From: Mariniflexile sp. TRM1-10
GTDB taxonomy: Bacteria > Bacteroidota > Bacteroidia > Flavobacteriales > Flavobacteriaceae
Direction: 5' to 3'
DNA: 64,000 bases
Assembly: GCF_003425985.1 (NCBI RefSeq)
Contig: NZ_CP022985.1
Span: 1,277,501-1,341,500 of the forward strand
A program made the position numbers and the translations under genes. Positions 46,330 to 54,796 of the stretch are shown piece by piece; position 1 is the first letter of the stretch, and every line of letters starts with the position of its first letter. The notes beneath the pieces are model-generated. The model worked only from the letters and a program-made list of their open reading frames with translations, searched no databases and was not told where the DNA came from.

Positions 46330-46977
46330 ATGCTTAGGGATATTATATCAAACGATTTCTTTACTATCATGCTTGTCGTGGGAATGATTCTAATTGCCAC
46401 GGCTAAATTAACATCTCCCAAACGCTTTAATGATTTTATTTCTGTTTTAGGAAACTCAAAATATCTTAAAATTTATTCACGCGATCAAAAATTTTTCGAC
46501 AAGTTCGATGCTTTACTGTTCGCCAATCTTATAATTTCAGTATCTCTTTTTTGCTTTATAAGCTATAAATTTTTCACAAAGACCAATACCATTTCGCCAG
46601 ATACCATGTTTAAAATTTCTTTTGGCATTAGCGTGTTTATTTTAATAAAAGTGTTTATTGAACGCCTTATAGGCAGCCTTTTCGAAATGGATGCCATTAT
46701 AGACCAATATCTTTTTCAAAAGATAAGTTACAAAAACTACTTGGGTCTTGTGCTTATACCCATTAACGCCCTATTACTGTTTAGTTTCAAGCCAACATTA
46801 ACCTTTTTTTACGTAACTGTTATATTATTGTTTATTGTAATCTTAATCGGGCTAGTTACATCTTTTAAAGCGCATCAAAGTTTAATAAAACATAATTTTT
46901 TTTATTTTATTTTATATCTTTGCGCACTTGAAATCGCACCGTGCATCATTTTGTACAAAGTAATCATTTCAAAATAG
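46330..46977 (+). CDS. DUF4271 membrane protein
   Basis: 215 residues with about six hydrophobic helices (for example 12-26, 70-90, 96-114, 139-156) and the family's central LIGSLFEMDAIIDQYLFQKISYKNYLGL. It precedes hemD by 21 bases, the usual order in Flavobacteria, so the two are likely co-transcribed. Function unknown. Confidence 0.8.
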   Translation: MLRDIISNDFFTIMLVVGMILIATAKLTSPKRFNDFISVLGNSKYLKIYSRDQKFFDKFDALLFANLIISVSLFCFISYKFFTKTNTISPDTMFKISFGISVFILIKVFIERLIGSLFEMDAIIDQYLFQKISYKNYLGLVLIPINALLLFSFKPTLTFFYVTVILLFIVILIGLVTSFKAHQSLIKHNFFYFILYLCALEIAPCIILYKVIISK

Positions 46978-46998
46978 AAGAATTAACTACCTGTGCCT

Positions 46999-47748
46999 AT
47001 GAAAGTGAAAACCATTTTAGTATCTCAACCAGAACCTAAAATTGACAACTCGCCTTACTTTGACTTAATTGAAAAACAAAAAGTAAAAATAGATTTTAGG
47101 CCTTTCATTCACGTTGAAGGTGTTTCTGCAAAAGAAATTAGACAACAAAAAGTTGACCTAAACAATTATACTGCTATTATTTTAACCAGTAGAAATGCTA
47201 TTGACCACTTTTTTAGAGTAGCCGAAGAAATGCGATTTAAAGTGCCGGACACCATGAAATATTTTTGTCAGTCGGAAGCTGTTGCTTTTTATCTTCAAAA
47301 ATATGTAGTGTACAGAAAACGTAAAATTTATGTTGGAAAACGTACTTTTTCTGAATTGTCGCCTTTAATTAAAAAATATAAAGACGAGAAGTTTTTAATG
47401 CCTAACACGGATAAAGTAAAAGATGAAGTGCCAGATACTTTAAATGCCTTGGGTGTAGATTGGAAACAGGCTATTTTTTACAAAACCGTAATTAGCGACC
47501 TTTCTGATTTAGCTGATGTTTACTACGATATTTTAGTATTCTTCAGTCCTTCTGGAATTGATTCTTTATTTCATAATTTCCCGGATTTTAAACAAAATGA
47601 AACCCGTATTGCCGTATTTGGAGATACAACCATTAAAGCTGTTGAAGAAAGAGGATTGCGTGTGGATATTGCTGCACCAACACCCGAAACACCTTCTATG
47701 ACCATGGCTTTAGAAAAATATATTGAAAAAGTAAATAAAGCAAAATAG
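46999..47748 (+). CDS. hemD: Uroporphyrinogen-III synthase
   Basis: A 249-residue enzyme that cyclises hydroxymethylbilane to uroporphyrinogen III in haem synthesis. HemD proteins are weakly conserved; here the two-lobed pattern is visible: ILVSQPEPKIDNSPY, AIILTSRNAIDHFF at about 60, FLMPNTDKVKDEVPDTL at about 134, FFSPSGIDSLF at about 180, and AVFGDTTIKAVEERGL. The start is the ATG at 46999; a GTG two codons earlier is possible. Confidence 0.88.
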   Translation: MKVKTILVSQPEPKIDNSPYFDLIEKQKVKIDFRPFIHVEGVSAKEIRQQKVDLNNYTAIILTSRNAIDHFFRVAEEMRFKVPDTMKYFCQSEAVAFYLQKYVVYRKRKIYVGKRTFSELSPLIKKYKDEKFLMPNTDKVKDEVPDTLNALGVDWKQAIFYKTVISDLSDLADVYYDILVFFSPSGIDSLFHNFPDFKQNETRIAVFGDTTIKAVEERGLRVDIAAPTPETPSMTMALEKYIEKVNKAK

Positions 47749-47765
47749 GCTTTTTTTAACCAAAT

Positions 47766-47805
47766 AAAAAAGGGATGATTTTTAAAAAATCATCCCTTTT
47801 GTTTT
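47766..47805. terminator. Bidirectional terminator between hemD and pckA
   Basis: AAAAGGGATGATTTTT pairs with AAAAATCATCCCTTTT, flanked by A and T tracts, between two converging genes. Confidence 0.85.
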
Positions 47806-47818
47806 ATTAAACTCCTCT

Positions 47819-49435
47819 TTAAAACGCATAACGCTGCGGACCACCTCGCCTAATTTCTTCACTAGCATAAGCCTCAAATTTTTTGAAATTTTCACGAAAT
47901 GCATTGGTTAATTTAAAGGCTGTTGTATAGTATGCCTCATCATTGTTCCACGTAGTTCTTGGACTTAAAACACTGGTTGGAACACCTGGGCATTCTCTGG
48001 GTTGTGCCACTCCAAATACAGAATGTATGTGGTAATTATCATAATTATACAAGCCTAAATCGCCATTTAAAACCGCATTAATCATGGCGCGGGTATATTT
48101 CAATTTCATTCGGGTTCCAACGCCATAAGGGCCACCTGTCCACCCCGTATTTACCAACCAGACATTTACACCGGAATCTATCATTTTCTGACTTAGCATT
48201 TCAGCATATTTTGTAGGATGCAAGGGCATAAAAGGCGCACCAAAACAAGCCGAAAAATTAGGTGTTGGTTCTAAAACACCCGCCTCGGTTCCTGCTACTT
48301 TAGCGGTATAACCCGATATAAAATGATACGCTGCCTGACTTGGCGTTAATTTAGAAATTGGTGGCAGTACCCCAAAAGCATCTGCTGTTAAAAAGAAAAT
48401 GTTTTTAGGATTCTTCCCTATTGAAGGCACTTGAATGTTCTCAATATGATTAATAGGATAGCTTACACGGGTATTTTGTGTAATAGACGTGTCTTCAAAT
48501 TTCACATGTCCATTGGCATCTAAAATCACATTTTCAAGAATCGCTCCTTTTCTTATGGCATCATAAATTTCCGGTTCGTTATCTCTTGAAAGATTTATAA
48601 CTTTAGCATAACAACCACCTTCAAAGTTAAATACCGTGTTTTCAGCAGTCCAGCCATGTTCGTCATCACCAATTAAACTTCTATTGGGATCGGTAGAAAG
48701 GGTTGTTTTTCCGGTTCCTGATAAACCAAAGAAAATAGCAGTATCGCCATCTTTCCCTATATTGGCACTACAATGCATCGGCAACGTATTTTTATATACC
48801 GGAAGAATAAAATTCAATGCTGAAAAAATACCTTTTTTAATTTCCCCTGTATAACCTGTACCGCCAATAAGCACTATCTTTTTAGTAAAGTTTAAAATAG
48901 CAAAATTATGCTGACGGGTACCATCAACCTCGGGATCAGCCATAAATCCAGGTGCATTGACTACGATCCATTCCGATTCAAAATTCTTTAATTCGTCATC
49001 GGTCGGACGTAAAAACATATTGTATGCAAACTGATTACTCCATGGATATTCATTAATAACCCGAATATTCAATCTGTAATCGGCATCAGCACAAGCATAA
49101 CAATCCCTAACAAAAACTTCTTTATTTGATAAATAATCGGCAACCTTATCGTATAAAGCATCAAACTTTGCCGCATCAAACGGCATATTAATTTTGCCCC
49201 ACCAAACACGGTCGCGGGTCATAGCGTCTTCAACAATAAATCGGTCATTTGGTGAACGCCCTGTAAATTCTCCTGTGTTTACCGCTAAAGCTCCCGAAGA
49301 AGTCTCCACGCCTTGACCTTTTTCAATAGCAATTTGATGAAGTCGTTCTGGGGACAATTGATACTTAATTTTTGCATTTTTTATTCCATATTTTTCCAAC
49401 GAAATCGTCTTCGTAATCTGGTCATAGTTTGTCAT
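47819..49435 (-). CDS. pckA: Phosphoenolpyruvate carboxykinase (ATP)
   Basis: A 538-residue gluconeogenic enzyme: oxaloacetate + ATP <-> PEP + CO2 + ADP. Motifs: TGEFTGRSPNDRFIV at about 51, GGTGYTGEIKKGIFSALNF at about 200, MHCSANIG, the P-loop GLSGTGKTTLSTDPNR at about 239, and IGDDEHGW. Length and motifs are those of the standard ATP family. A second, unrelated-looking PEPCK candidate is encoded at 8721-12167. Confidence 0.97.
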   Translation of the reverse strand: MTNYDQITKTISLEKYGIKNAKIKYQLSPERLHQIAIEKGQGVETSSGALAVNTGEFTGRSPNDRFIVEDAMTRDRVWWGKINMPFDAAKFDALYDKVADYLSNKEVFVRDCYACADADYRLNIRVINEYPWSNQFAYNMFLRPTDDELKNFESEWIVVNAPGFMADPEVDGTRQHNFAILNFTKKIVLIGGTGYTGEIKKGIFSALNFILPVYKNTLPMHCSANIGKDGDTAIFFGLSGTGKTTLSTDPNRSLIGDDEHGWTAENTVFNFEGGCYAKVINLSRDNEPEIYDAIRKGAILENVILDANGHVKFEDTSITQNTRVSYPINHIENIQVPSIGKNPKNIFFLTADAFGVLPPISKLTPSQAAYHFISGYTAKVAGTEAGVLEPTPNFSACFGAPFMPLHPTKYAEMLSQKMIDSGVNVWLVNTGWTGGPYGVGTRMKLKYTRAMINAVLNGDLGLYNYDNYHIHSVFGVAQPRECPGVPTSVLSPRTTWNNDEAYYTTAFKLTNAFRENFKKFEAYASEEIRRGGPQRYAF

Positions 49436-49461
49436 AATACGAGTCTAAATTATATATTATG

Positions 49462-49469
49462 CAAAATTA
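49462..49469 (-). promoter_or_regulatory. pckA: pckA -7 box
   Basis: TAATTTTG on the minus strand, 27 bases before the start codon, fits TAnnTTTG; a -33 TTG is not evident. Confidence 0.35.
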
Positions 49470-49496
49470 AGATATTATTTTTATATTTTTCTTATT

Positions 49497-49883
49497 TTAG
49501 CGTTTCATTTTTAAGAAATTAATAAATAAAAATACCCAAGACAGTATTAAAAGCAGCCCACCAACTGGTGTAATAAAACCAATTATTTTAAAATCGAAAG
49601 TGGTCAAAGCATTTGTTGCCAATCCATAAATAGACCCTGAAAATAGAATGACGCCCGTTATGGTTAGATAAAAAATGATTTTTTTAAATTTTTGTTGTAT
49701 TGAAGAAAGGCTTCCAATAAATAGCAGGAAAAAAGCATGATATATTTGGTAGCGTACCCCAGTTTCAAAAGTTTGTTGCGCTTCTACAGAAACCAACTCT
49801 TTTAAACCGTGTGCGCCAAAAGCACCTAAAATAATGCCTGTTATTCCTAAAATAGAAGCTGTAATTAATAGTGTCTTGTTCAT
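49497..49883 (-). CDS. DUF423 membrane protein
   Basis: 128 residues with four predicted helices and the family start (ILGITGIILGAFGAHGLK, then FETGVRYQIYHAFFLL). DUF423 proteins (YgdD/YwdK) are small inner-membrane proteins of unknown role. It lies 61 bases upstream of pckA in the same direction, with a -7 box for pckA in between. Confidence 0.85.
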   Translation of the reverse strand: MNKTLLITASILGITGIILGAFGAHGLKELVSVEAQQTFETGVRYQIYHAFFLLFIGSLSSIQQKFKKIIFYLTITGVILFSGSIYGLATNALTTFDFKIIGFITPVGGLLLILSWVFLFINFLKMKR

Positions 49884-49928
49884 ATGTATGTTGTTTTATA
49901 ATAAATGCTATTGTATTTACTAAATTAG

Positions 49929-50090
49929 TGAACTCGTTTGTACTTTTTTAATTGAAGTGAAAATTAGTTATTTTAAGCTCGGTTAAAGGCTTTTTTGAGT
50001 TGCATAGCAAGGCTACGGAACGAAGAAAAGAAAAAAACGAGTGTAAAAGGACATTTTTTTAGCCAATTGAAAAAAGTCAAGACGAGTTCA
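49929..50090. repeat. Repeat family B, copy B2
   Basis: A 162-bp element, same orientation as the copy at 46108, with TGAACTCGTTTGTACTTTTT at one end and GACGAGTTCA at the other. The core TTTTTTGAGTTGCATAGCA and GTAAAAGGACA are kept. It lies between divergent genes. Confidence 0.8.
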
Positions 50091-50118
50091 ATCACAAAAT
50101 TACTTAACAAATATCACT

Positions 50119-51483
50119 ATGCGAAAGATTTTGGTTATTGGTTCTGGAAAATCCACTTCCTATCTGTTAAAATATTTATTGGATAAATCGGTTTCCGAAA
50201 ATCTGTTTATCACGGTAGGTGACTTAAATATCACTGCCGTTGAAAAGCTTATTGATAATCATCAAAATGCTGAAGCTATGCTATTGGATATTTTTAATGA
50301 AACCTCAAGAAAAAATGCCATAAAAAATGCTGACATAGTCATTTCCATGCTACCAGCAAGTTTACATATTGAAGTTGCTAAAGACTGTGTTTTATTTGGA
50401 AAAAACATGGTCACGGCATCATACATCAGTCCTGAAATGCAAGCACTGGATGCCGATGTCAAAGCTAAGGATCTGATTTTTATGAACGAAATTGGCGTAG
50501 ATCCAGGTATAGACCACATGAGTGCTATGCAGGTTTTAGATCGCATTCGAGACAACGGCGGCAATGTTATATTGTTTGAGTCGTTTACAGGTGGATTGAT
50601 TGCTCCTGAAAGCGATAACAATCTTTGGAATTACAAATTCACATGGAACCCCAGAAATGTGGTTATCGCAGGACAAGGTGGCGCTGCTAAATTTTTACAA
50701 GAAGGTACCTATAAATATATTCCATACCACCGCTTGTTTAGACGCACCGAGTTTTTAGATATTGATAATTTTGGACGTTTTGAAGTCTATGCCAATAGAG
50801 ATTCGCTTAAATACCAAAACGTTTATGGCTTAGATACTGTAAAAACATTATATAGAGGCACCATTAGGCGCGTTGGGTTTTGCAGAGCATGGCATATTTT
50901 TGTAACCCTAGGAATGACTGACGATAGTTACACCTTAGACGATAGTGAAAACATGAGCTATCGCGATTTTGTAAATGCTTTTTTACCTTACAGCCCTTCC
51001 GATTCTGTGGAACTTAAACTAAGGCATCAACTTAAAATTGACCAAGACGATATTGTTTGGGAAAAACTTGTAGAACTCGATATTTTTAATGACAAAAAGC
51101 CTGTGGGTTTAAAAAAAGCAACCCCGGCACAAATACTTCAAAAAATATTAATGGATAGTTGGGCACTTGACCTAAACGACAAGGATATGATAGTGATGTA
51201 TCATAAATTTGGCTACGAAAAGGATGGTAAAACATACCAAATTGATGCCAATATGGTAGTTCTTGGCGATGACCAAACCTTTACCGCCATGGCAAAAACC
51301 GTGGGTTTACCCGTTGCCATTGCTACACTTGCTATTTTAAATGGAAAAATAAAAACCCCGGGAGTACAAATTCCAATTGCTAGAGAAGTTTATGAACCTA
51401 TTTTAAAGGAATTAGAAAGTTTTGGTATTCAGTTTAAAGAAAAGCATGTGCCTTATCTGGGCTACAACTCCCTAAGTAATTAA
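50119..51483 (+). CDS. Saccharopine dehydrogenase family protein
   Basis: A 454-residue NAD(P) enzyme of the saccharopine dehydrogenase/reductase family. Rossmann start MRKILVIGSGKSTSYLLKYLL, ADIVISMLPASLHIEVAKDC at about 75, NEIGVDPGIDHMSAMQVLD at about 121, and a C-terminal domain with KFGYEKDGKTYQIDANMVVLGDD. The length and GxDPGxDH motif fit the saccharopine dehydrogenase that forms glutamate and aminoadipate semialdehyde. An Lrp-type regulator follows in the same direction 171 bases on. Confidence 0.85.
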   Translation: MRKILVIGSGKSTSYLLKYLLDKSVSENLFITVGDLNITAVEKLIDNHQNAEAMLLDIFNETSRKNAIKNADIVISMLPASLHIEVAKDCVLFGKNMVTASYISPEMQALDADVKAKDLIFMNEIGVDPGIDHMSAMQVLDRIRDNGGNVILFESFTGGLIAPESDNNLWNYKFTWNPRNVVIAGQGGAAKFLQEGTYKYIPYHRLFRRTEFLDIDNFGRFEVYANRDSLKYQNVYGLDTVKTLYRGTIRRVGFCRAWHIFVTLGMTDDSYTLDDSENMSYRDFVNAFLPYSPSDSVELKLRHQLKIDQDDIVWEKLVELDIFNDKKPVGLKKATPAQILQKILMDSWALDLNDKDMIVMYHKFGYEKDGKTYQIDANMVVLGDDQTFTAMAKTVGLPVAIATLAILNGKIKTPGVQIPIAREVYEPILKELESFGIQFKEKHVPYLGYNSLSN

Positions 51484-51654
51484 TATTTTTATATTTAAGC
51501 ATTACCTATCGAAATCAACTATGGGCTTCCCATTTCAAAAGAAAAACATTCATGATTTTAAATTCAATGATAGGGTGTATGAGTAATTGCTAACACAATT
51601 TTAATTTCAATCTAAAACTATATTAGTACATTTATGTTTTAAATTTCAACCTAA

Positions 51655-52131
51655 ATGAAATCCAAAAACAAAATCATAACCATCACCATAGACGGTATCG
51701 ACAAAAAAATACTTCGCGCCTTGACCCAAGATGCCCGAACACCCATTTTGGAAATTGCCCGAAACGTTGGTATTTCTGGAGCTGCCATCCACCAACGATT
51801 AAAAAAACTAGAGAAGTCTAAATTGCTTAATGGGTCAAAATTTATAATAAACCCAAAAGTGCTAGGTTATTCAACATTAGCTTTTATTGGTATTTATCTA
51901 GACAAAGCCATTAATAACGAAGATGTTGTTAAGGCTTTAAAACGCATTCCCGAAGTTTTAGAATGCCATTACACCACAGGCAACTATAACATATTCATTA
52001 AACTGCTTTCGCGCGATAATGCCCATTTGATGCAGTTATTAAATAACGACATCCAAACTATTAATGGCGTTTTACGAACCGAATCGCTTATTTCTTTAGA
52101 CCAACAGATTGATAGGCAAATTAGTATTTAA
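51655..52131 (+). CDS. Lrp/AsnC family transcriptional regulator
   Basis: 158 residues: N-terminal helix-turn-helix (IDKKILRALTQDARTPILEIARNVGISGAAIHQRLKKLEKS) and a C-terminal RAM/ligand-binding domain (LAFIGIYLDKAINNEDVVKAL, ECHYTTGNYNIFIKLLSRDNAHLMQLL). Such regulators respond to amino acids; placed behind saccharopine dehydrogenase, lysine or a breakdown product is a plausible ligand, which is inference only. Confidence 0.93.
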   Translation: MKSKNKIITITIDGIDKKILRALTQDARTPILEIARNVGISGAAIHQRLKKLEKSKLLNGSKFIINPKVLGYSTLAFIGIYLDKAINNEDVVKALKRIPEVLECHYTTGNYNIFIKLLSRDNAHLMQLLNNDIQTINGVLRTESLISLDQQIDRQISI

Positions 52132-52138
52132 CAAAACG

Positions 52139-52268
52139 AGGCTGCCTAAAAAGTCCTTTAAATTAATTTGTCAGGTTGAGCTTGTCGAAACCGATATTGA
52201 TTACCAGTAAGCTAAAATATTTCGACAAGTTAAATATGAACATAGAACTAGACTTTTTTTACAGCCCC
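52139..52268. repeat. Repeat family C, shorter copy (C2)
   Basis: About 130 bp. It begins GAGGCTGCCTAAAAAGTC and ends in an imperfect complement (GACTTTTTTTACAGCCCC), with inner arms TTGAGCTTGTCGAAA and TTTCGACAAG. It lies in the gap between two converging genes, eight bases after the lrp stop. Confidence 0.6.
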
Positions 52269-52304
52269 TTAATTTATTATGAGATCCCCACCTTCGCAGG
52301 CATG

Positions 52305-53846
52305 TTACATTTTCATTAACCAAGTACGTACATCTACTGCTTGCTTAATAATTTCTCTTAAGTCTTCAATTTTTACACGTTCTTGTTCCATGGAATCTCT
52401 GTGACGAATGGTCACTGTGTTATCTTTTAAAGTATCATGGTCTACAGTAATACAAAATGGCGTTCCGTTAGCATCTTGCCTTCTGTAACGGCGACCAACA
52501 GCATCCTTTTCGTCATAATCCACATTAAAATCCCATTTTAAATCGTCTACAATCTGTTTGGCGATTTCTGGTAAACCATCTTTTTTAACCAATGGCAATA
52601 CTGCCGCTTTTATTGGCGCTAATACTGCTGGTAATTTTAAAACGGTTCTTGTGGTATTGTTTTCTAATTCTTCTTCAACCAAAGAATTTGAGAACACGGC
52701 TAAAAACATACGGTCCAAACCAATGGATGTTTCCAAAACATAAGGTGTATAACTGGCATTATCTTCATGGTCAAAATACTGTAATTTTTTACCAGAGAAT
52801 TTTTCATGCTGTGACAAATCAAAATCTGTACGCGAGTGAATACCTTCCAACTCTTTAAATCCGAATGGGAATTTAAACTCAATATCGGTAGCAGCATCTG
52901 CATAATGTGCTAATTTTTCATGGTCGTGAAAACGGTAATTGTCCGTTCCCATACCTAAAGATAAATGCCATTTCATTCTGGTTTCTTTCCAGTGTTCAAA
53001 CCATTCTTTTTGTGTGCCTGGTTTAATAAAAAACTGCATTTCCATTTGTTCAAACTCACGCATTCTAAAAATAAACTGTCTTGCCACAATTTCATTTCTA
53101 AACGCTTTACCTGTTTGTGCTATTCCGAAAGGAATTTTCAAACGGCTTGTTTTCTGAACATTTAAAAAGTTCACAAAAATACCTTGTGCCGTTTCGGGAC
53201 GCAAGTATAAATCCATGGCATTTTCAGCCGAAGCACCCAATTTTGTTCCGAACATTAAGTTAAATTGCTTAACATCGGTCCAGTTTCTGCTTCCCGTTAA
53301 AGGATCGGCAATTTCTAATTCTTCAATGAGCGCTTTTACATCGGCTAAATCTTCATTTTCTAAAGATTTTGCCATACGTGAAAGTGTTGCATTTATTTTT
53401 TCTTGATATTCTACAACACGTACATTGGTGGTAATAAATTCTTTTTTATCAAAAGCATCACCAAAACGTTTGGCTGCTTTTTCAACTTCTTTATCAATTT
53501 TTGCTTCAATTTTAGCGCAATAGTCTTCAATGAGCACATCGGCTCTATAACGCTTTTTCGAATCTTTATTATCAATTAAAGGGTCGTTAAATGCATCAAC
53601 GTGTCCAGACGCTTTCCACGTGGTTGGATGCATAAAAATGGCGGCGTCAATACCCACAATATTATCATTCATCTGCACCATGGCTTTCCACCAGTAGTCC
53701 CGAATGTTTTTCTTTAGTTCTGCACCGTTTTGTGCGTAGTCGTAAACTGCACTTAATCCATCGTAGATTTCACTACTTTGAAACACGTAACCATACTCCT
53801 TTGCATGAGAGATTACCTTTTTAAATTGATCGTCGTTATTTGCCAT
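52305..53846 (-). CDS. glyS: Glycyl-tRNA synthetase, single-chain alpha2 type
   Basis: A 513-residue class II synthetase of the eukaryotic/Gram-positive dimer type, not the alpha2-beta2 E. coli type. Motifs: SSEIYDGLSAVYDYAQNG, motif 2 region RPETAQGIFVNF at about 217 and FRNEIVARQFIFRMREFEQMEMQ, then YTPYVLETSIGLDRMFLAV (motif 3) and a C-terminal anticodon-binding domain (GRRYRRQDANGTPFCITVDHDT). Start ATG at 53846. Confidence 0.96.
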   Translation of the reverse strand: MANNDDQFKKVISHAKEYGYVFQSSEIYDGLSAVYDYAQNGAELKKNIRDYWWKAMVQMNDNIVGIDAAIFMHPTTWKASGHVDAFNDPLIDNKDSKKRYRADVLIEDYCAKIEAKIDKEVEKAAKRFGDAFDKKEFITTNVRVVEYQEKINATLSRMAKSLENEDLADVKALIEELEIADPLTGSRNWTDVKQFNLMFGTKLGASAENAMDLYLRPETAQGIFVNFLNVQKTSRLKIPFGIAQTGKAFRNEIVARQFIFRMREFEQMEMQFFIKPGTQKEWFEHWKETRMKWHLSLGMGTDNYRFHDHEKLAHYADAATDIEFKFPFGFKELEGIHSRTDFDLSQHEKFSGKKLQYFDHEDNASYTPYVLETSIGLDRMFLAVFSNSLVEEELENNTTRTVLKLPAVLAPIKAAVLPLVKKDGLPEIAKQIVDDLKWDFNVDYDEKDAVGRRYRRQDANGTPFCITVDHDTLKDNTVTIRHRDSMEQERVKIEDLREIIKQAVDVRTWLMKM

Positions 53847-53850
53847 GGTG

Positions 53851-53858
53851 CAAAAATA
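53851..53858 (-). promoter_or_regulatory. glyS: glyS -7 box adjacent to the start codon
   Basis: TATTTTTG on the minus strand ends four bases before the glyS ATG, so transcription would begin at or near the start codon. Confidence 0.4.
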
Positions 53859-53924
53859 AAAAACCGCACCAAACTAAATGCGTTCTTTACTAAAAATTAA
53901 GCGTGAATTTGCTTATTTTTAAAT

Positions 53925-54037
53925 GCGTTAGGGATTGAAGCATTTGTTTGAGCTCTTTTTGCGACGGAAGGAGTAAAAAAGCGAGTGCGTAAAGCCCGAC
54001 CACCTGCCCTGGGCGGAGTCGAAGGGTGTGGTAACGC
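53925..54037. repeat. Intergenic element with GCGTTA/TAACGC ends (B5)
   Basis: It begins GCGTTAGGGATTGAAGC and ends GGTAACGC. The interior has GAGCTC, CGACGGAAGG, AAAAAGCGAGTGCG and GGGCGGAGTCGAAGGG. It is related in layout to family B and is of a kind I recall from many Flavobacteriaceae. It fills the gap between glyS and comF, which are divergent. Confidence 0.55.
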
Positions 54038-54060
54038 CCAAATAATTAGTAGTGTATGTT

Positions 54061-54738
54061 ATGCTTAAACCCTTAGTTAATTTATTATTCCCAAAAGTAT
54101 GCCACGCTTGCCTGAACTTGCTGCAAGATAACGAGGATACTATTTGTGTAGATTGCAGGCACGATTTGCCTGTAACCAATTTTCATTTTGATGATGACGA
54201 TGCGATAAAAAAGGTACTTTACGGACGTGCAAACATTGAAAATGGCACGGCACTTTTTAGATTTGAAAAAAAGGGGCTGGTACAACAACTTGTTCATGGA
54301 TTGAAGTATAAAGGCTATGAAACTATTGGATATTCCTTAGGAAACTGGCTAGGAGGCGAATTAAAAACTTTAGATACTTATAAAACAGTTGACATGGTTA
54401 TTCCTGTGCCTTTGCATAAAAAGAAGCTTAAAAAGCGAGGTTATAATCAGGTTGCAAAATTTGGACAACAAATTGCCGAAGCTTTGGATGTCGATTATGT
54501 AGATGATGTCCTTATAAAAGTTACCAACACGCAATCGCAAGTCTCAAAAAAGCAATTTGAAAGATGGAATAAAAATGATGCATTTTTTGAGATAACGAAT
54601 AGTGATTTCATAAACAACAAACACATTCTTTTGGTTGATGACATTATTACTACCGGTGCTACTTTAGAGGCTTGCATCAGTGTTTTAAACAAAGCCAAAA
54701 ACATAAAAATAAGTATCGCTACCATAGCAATAGCCTAA
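54061..54738 (+). CDS. comF: ComF family phosphoribosyltransferase-like protein
   Basis: 225 residues: an N-terminal zinc-ribbon (PKVCHACLNLLQ and CVDC, two C-x2-C pairs), then a PRTase domain with VIPVPLHKKKLKKRGYNQ and the PRPP motif LLVDDIITTGATLEA at about 193. ComF supports natural transformation in Gram-positive bacteria and Haemophilus; its role in Bacteroidota is not established. Start at the ATG at 54061; a GTG three codons earlier is possible. Confidence 0.88.
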   Translation: MLKPLVNLLFPKVCHACLNLLQDNEDTICVDCRHDLPVTNFHFDDDDAIKKVLYGRANIENGTALFRFEKKGLVQQLVHGLKYKGYETIGYSLGNWLGGELKTLDTYKTVDMVIPVPLHKKKLKKRGYNQVAKFGQQIAEALDVDYVDDVLIKVTNTQSQVSKKQFERWNKNDAFFEITNSDFINNKHILLVDDIITTGATLEACISVLNKAKNIKISIATIAIA

Positions 54739-54768
54739 AGAGTTAACCGTTATATCTTTAAAATTATG

Positions 54769-54776
54769 TAGGTTTG
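54769..54776 (+). promoter_or_regulatory. -7 box before the Ig-like lipoprotein gene
   Basis: TAGGTTTG fits TAnnTTTG, 20 bases before the ATG at 54797. Confidence 0.35.
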
Positions 54777-54796
54777 TACAAAATTTAAAATTGGCG

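Noticed and set aside
46131..46337. A 68-codon open frame before the DUF4271 gene
   Set aside because: It lies almost wholly in repeat copy B1 and has no protein features.
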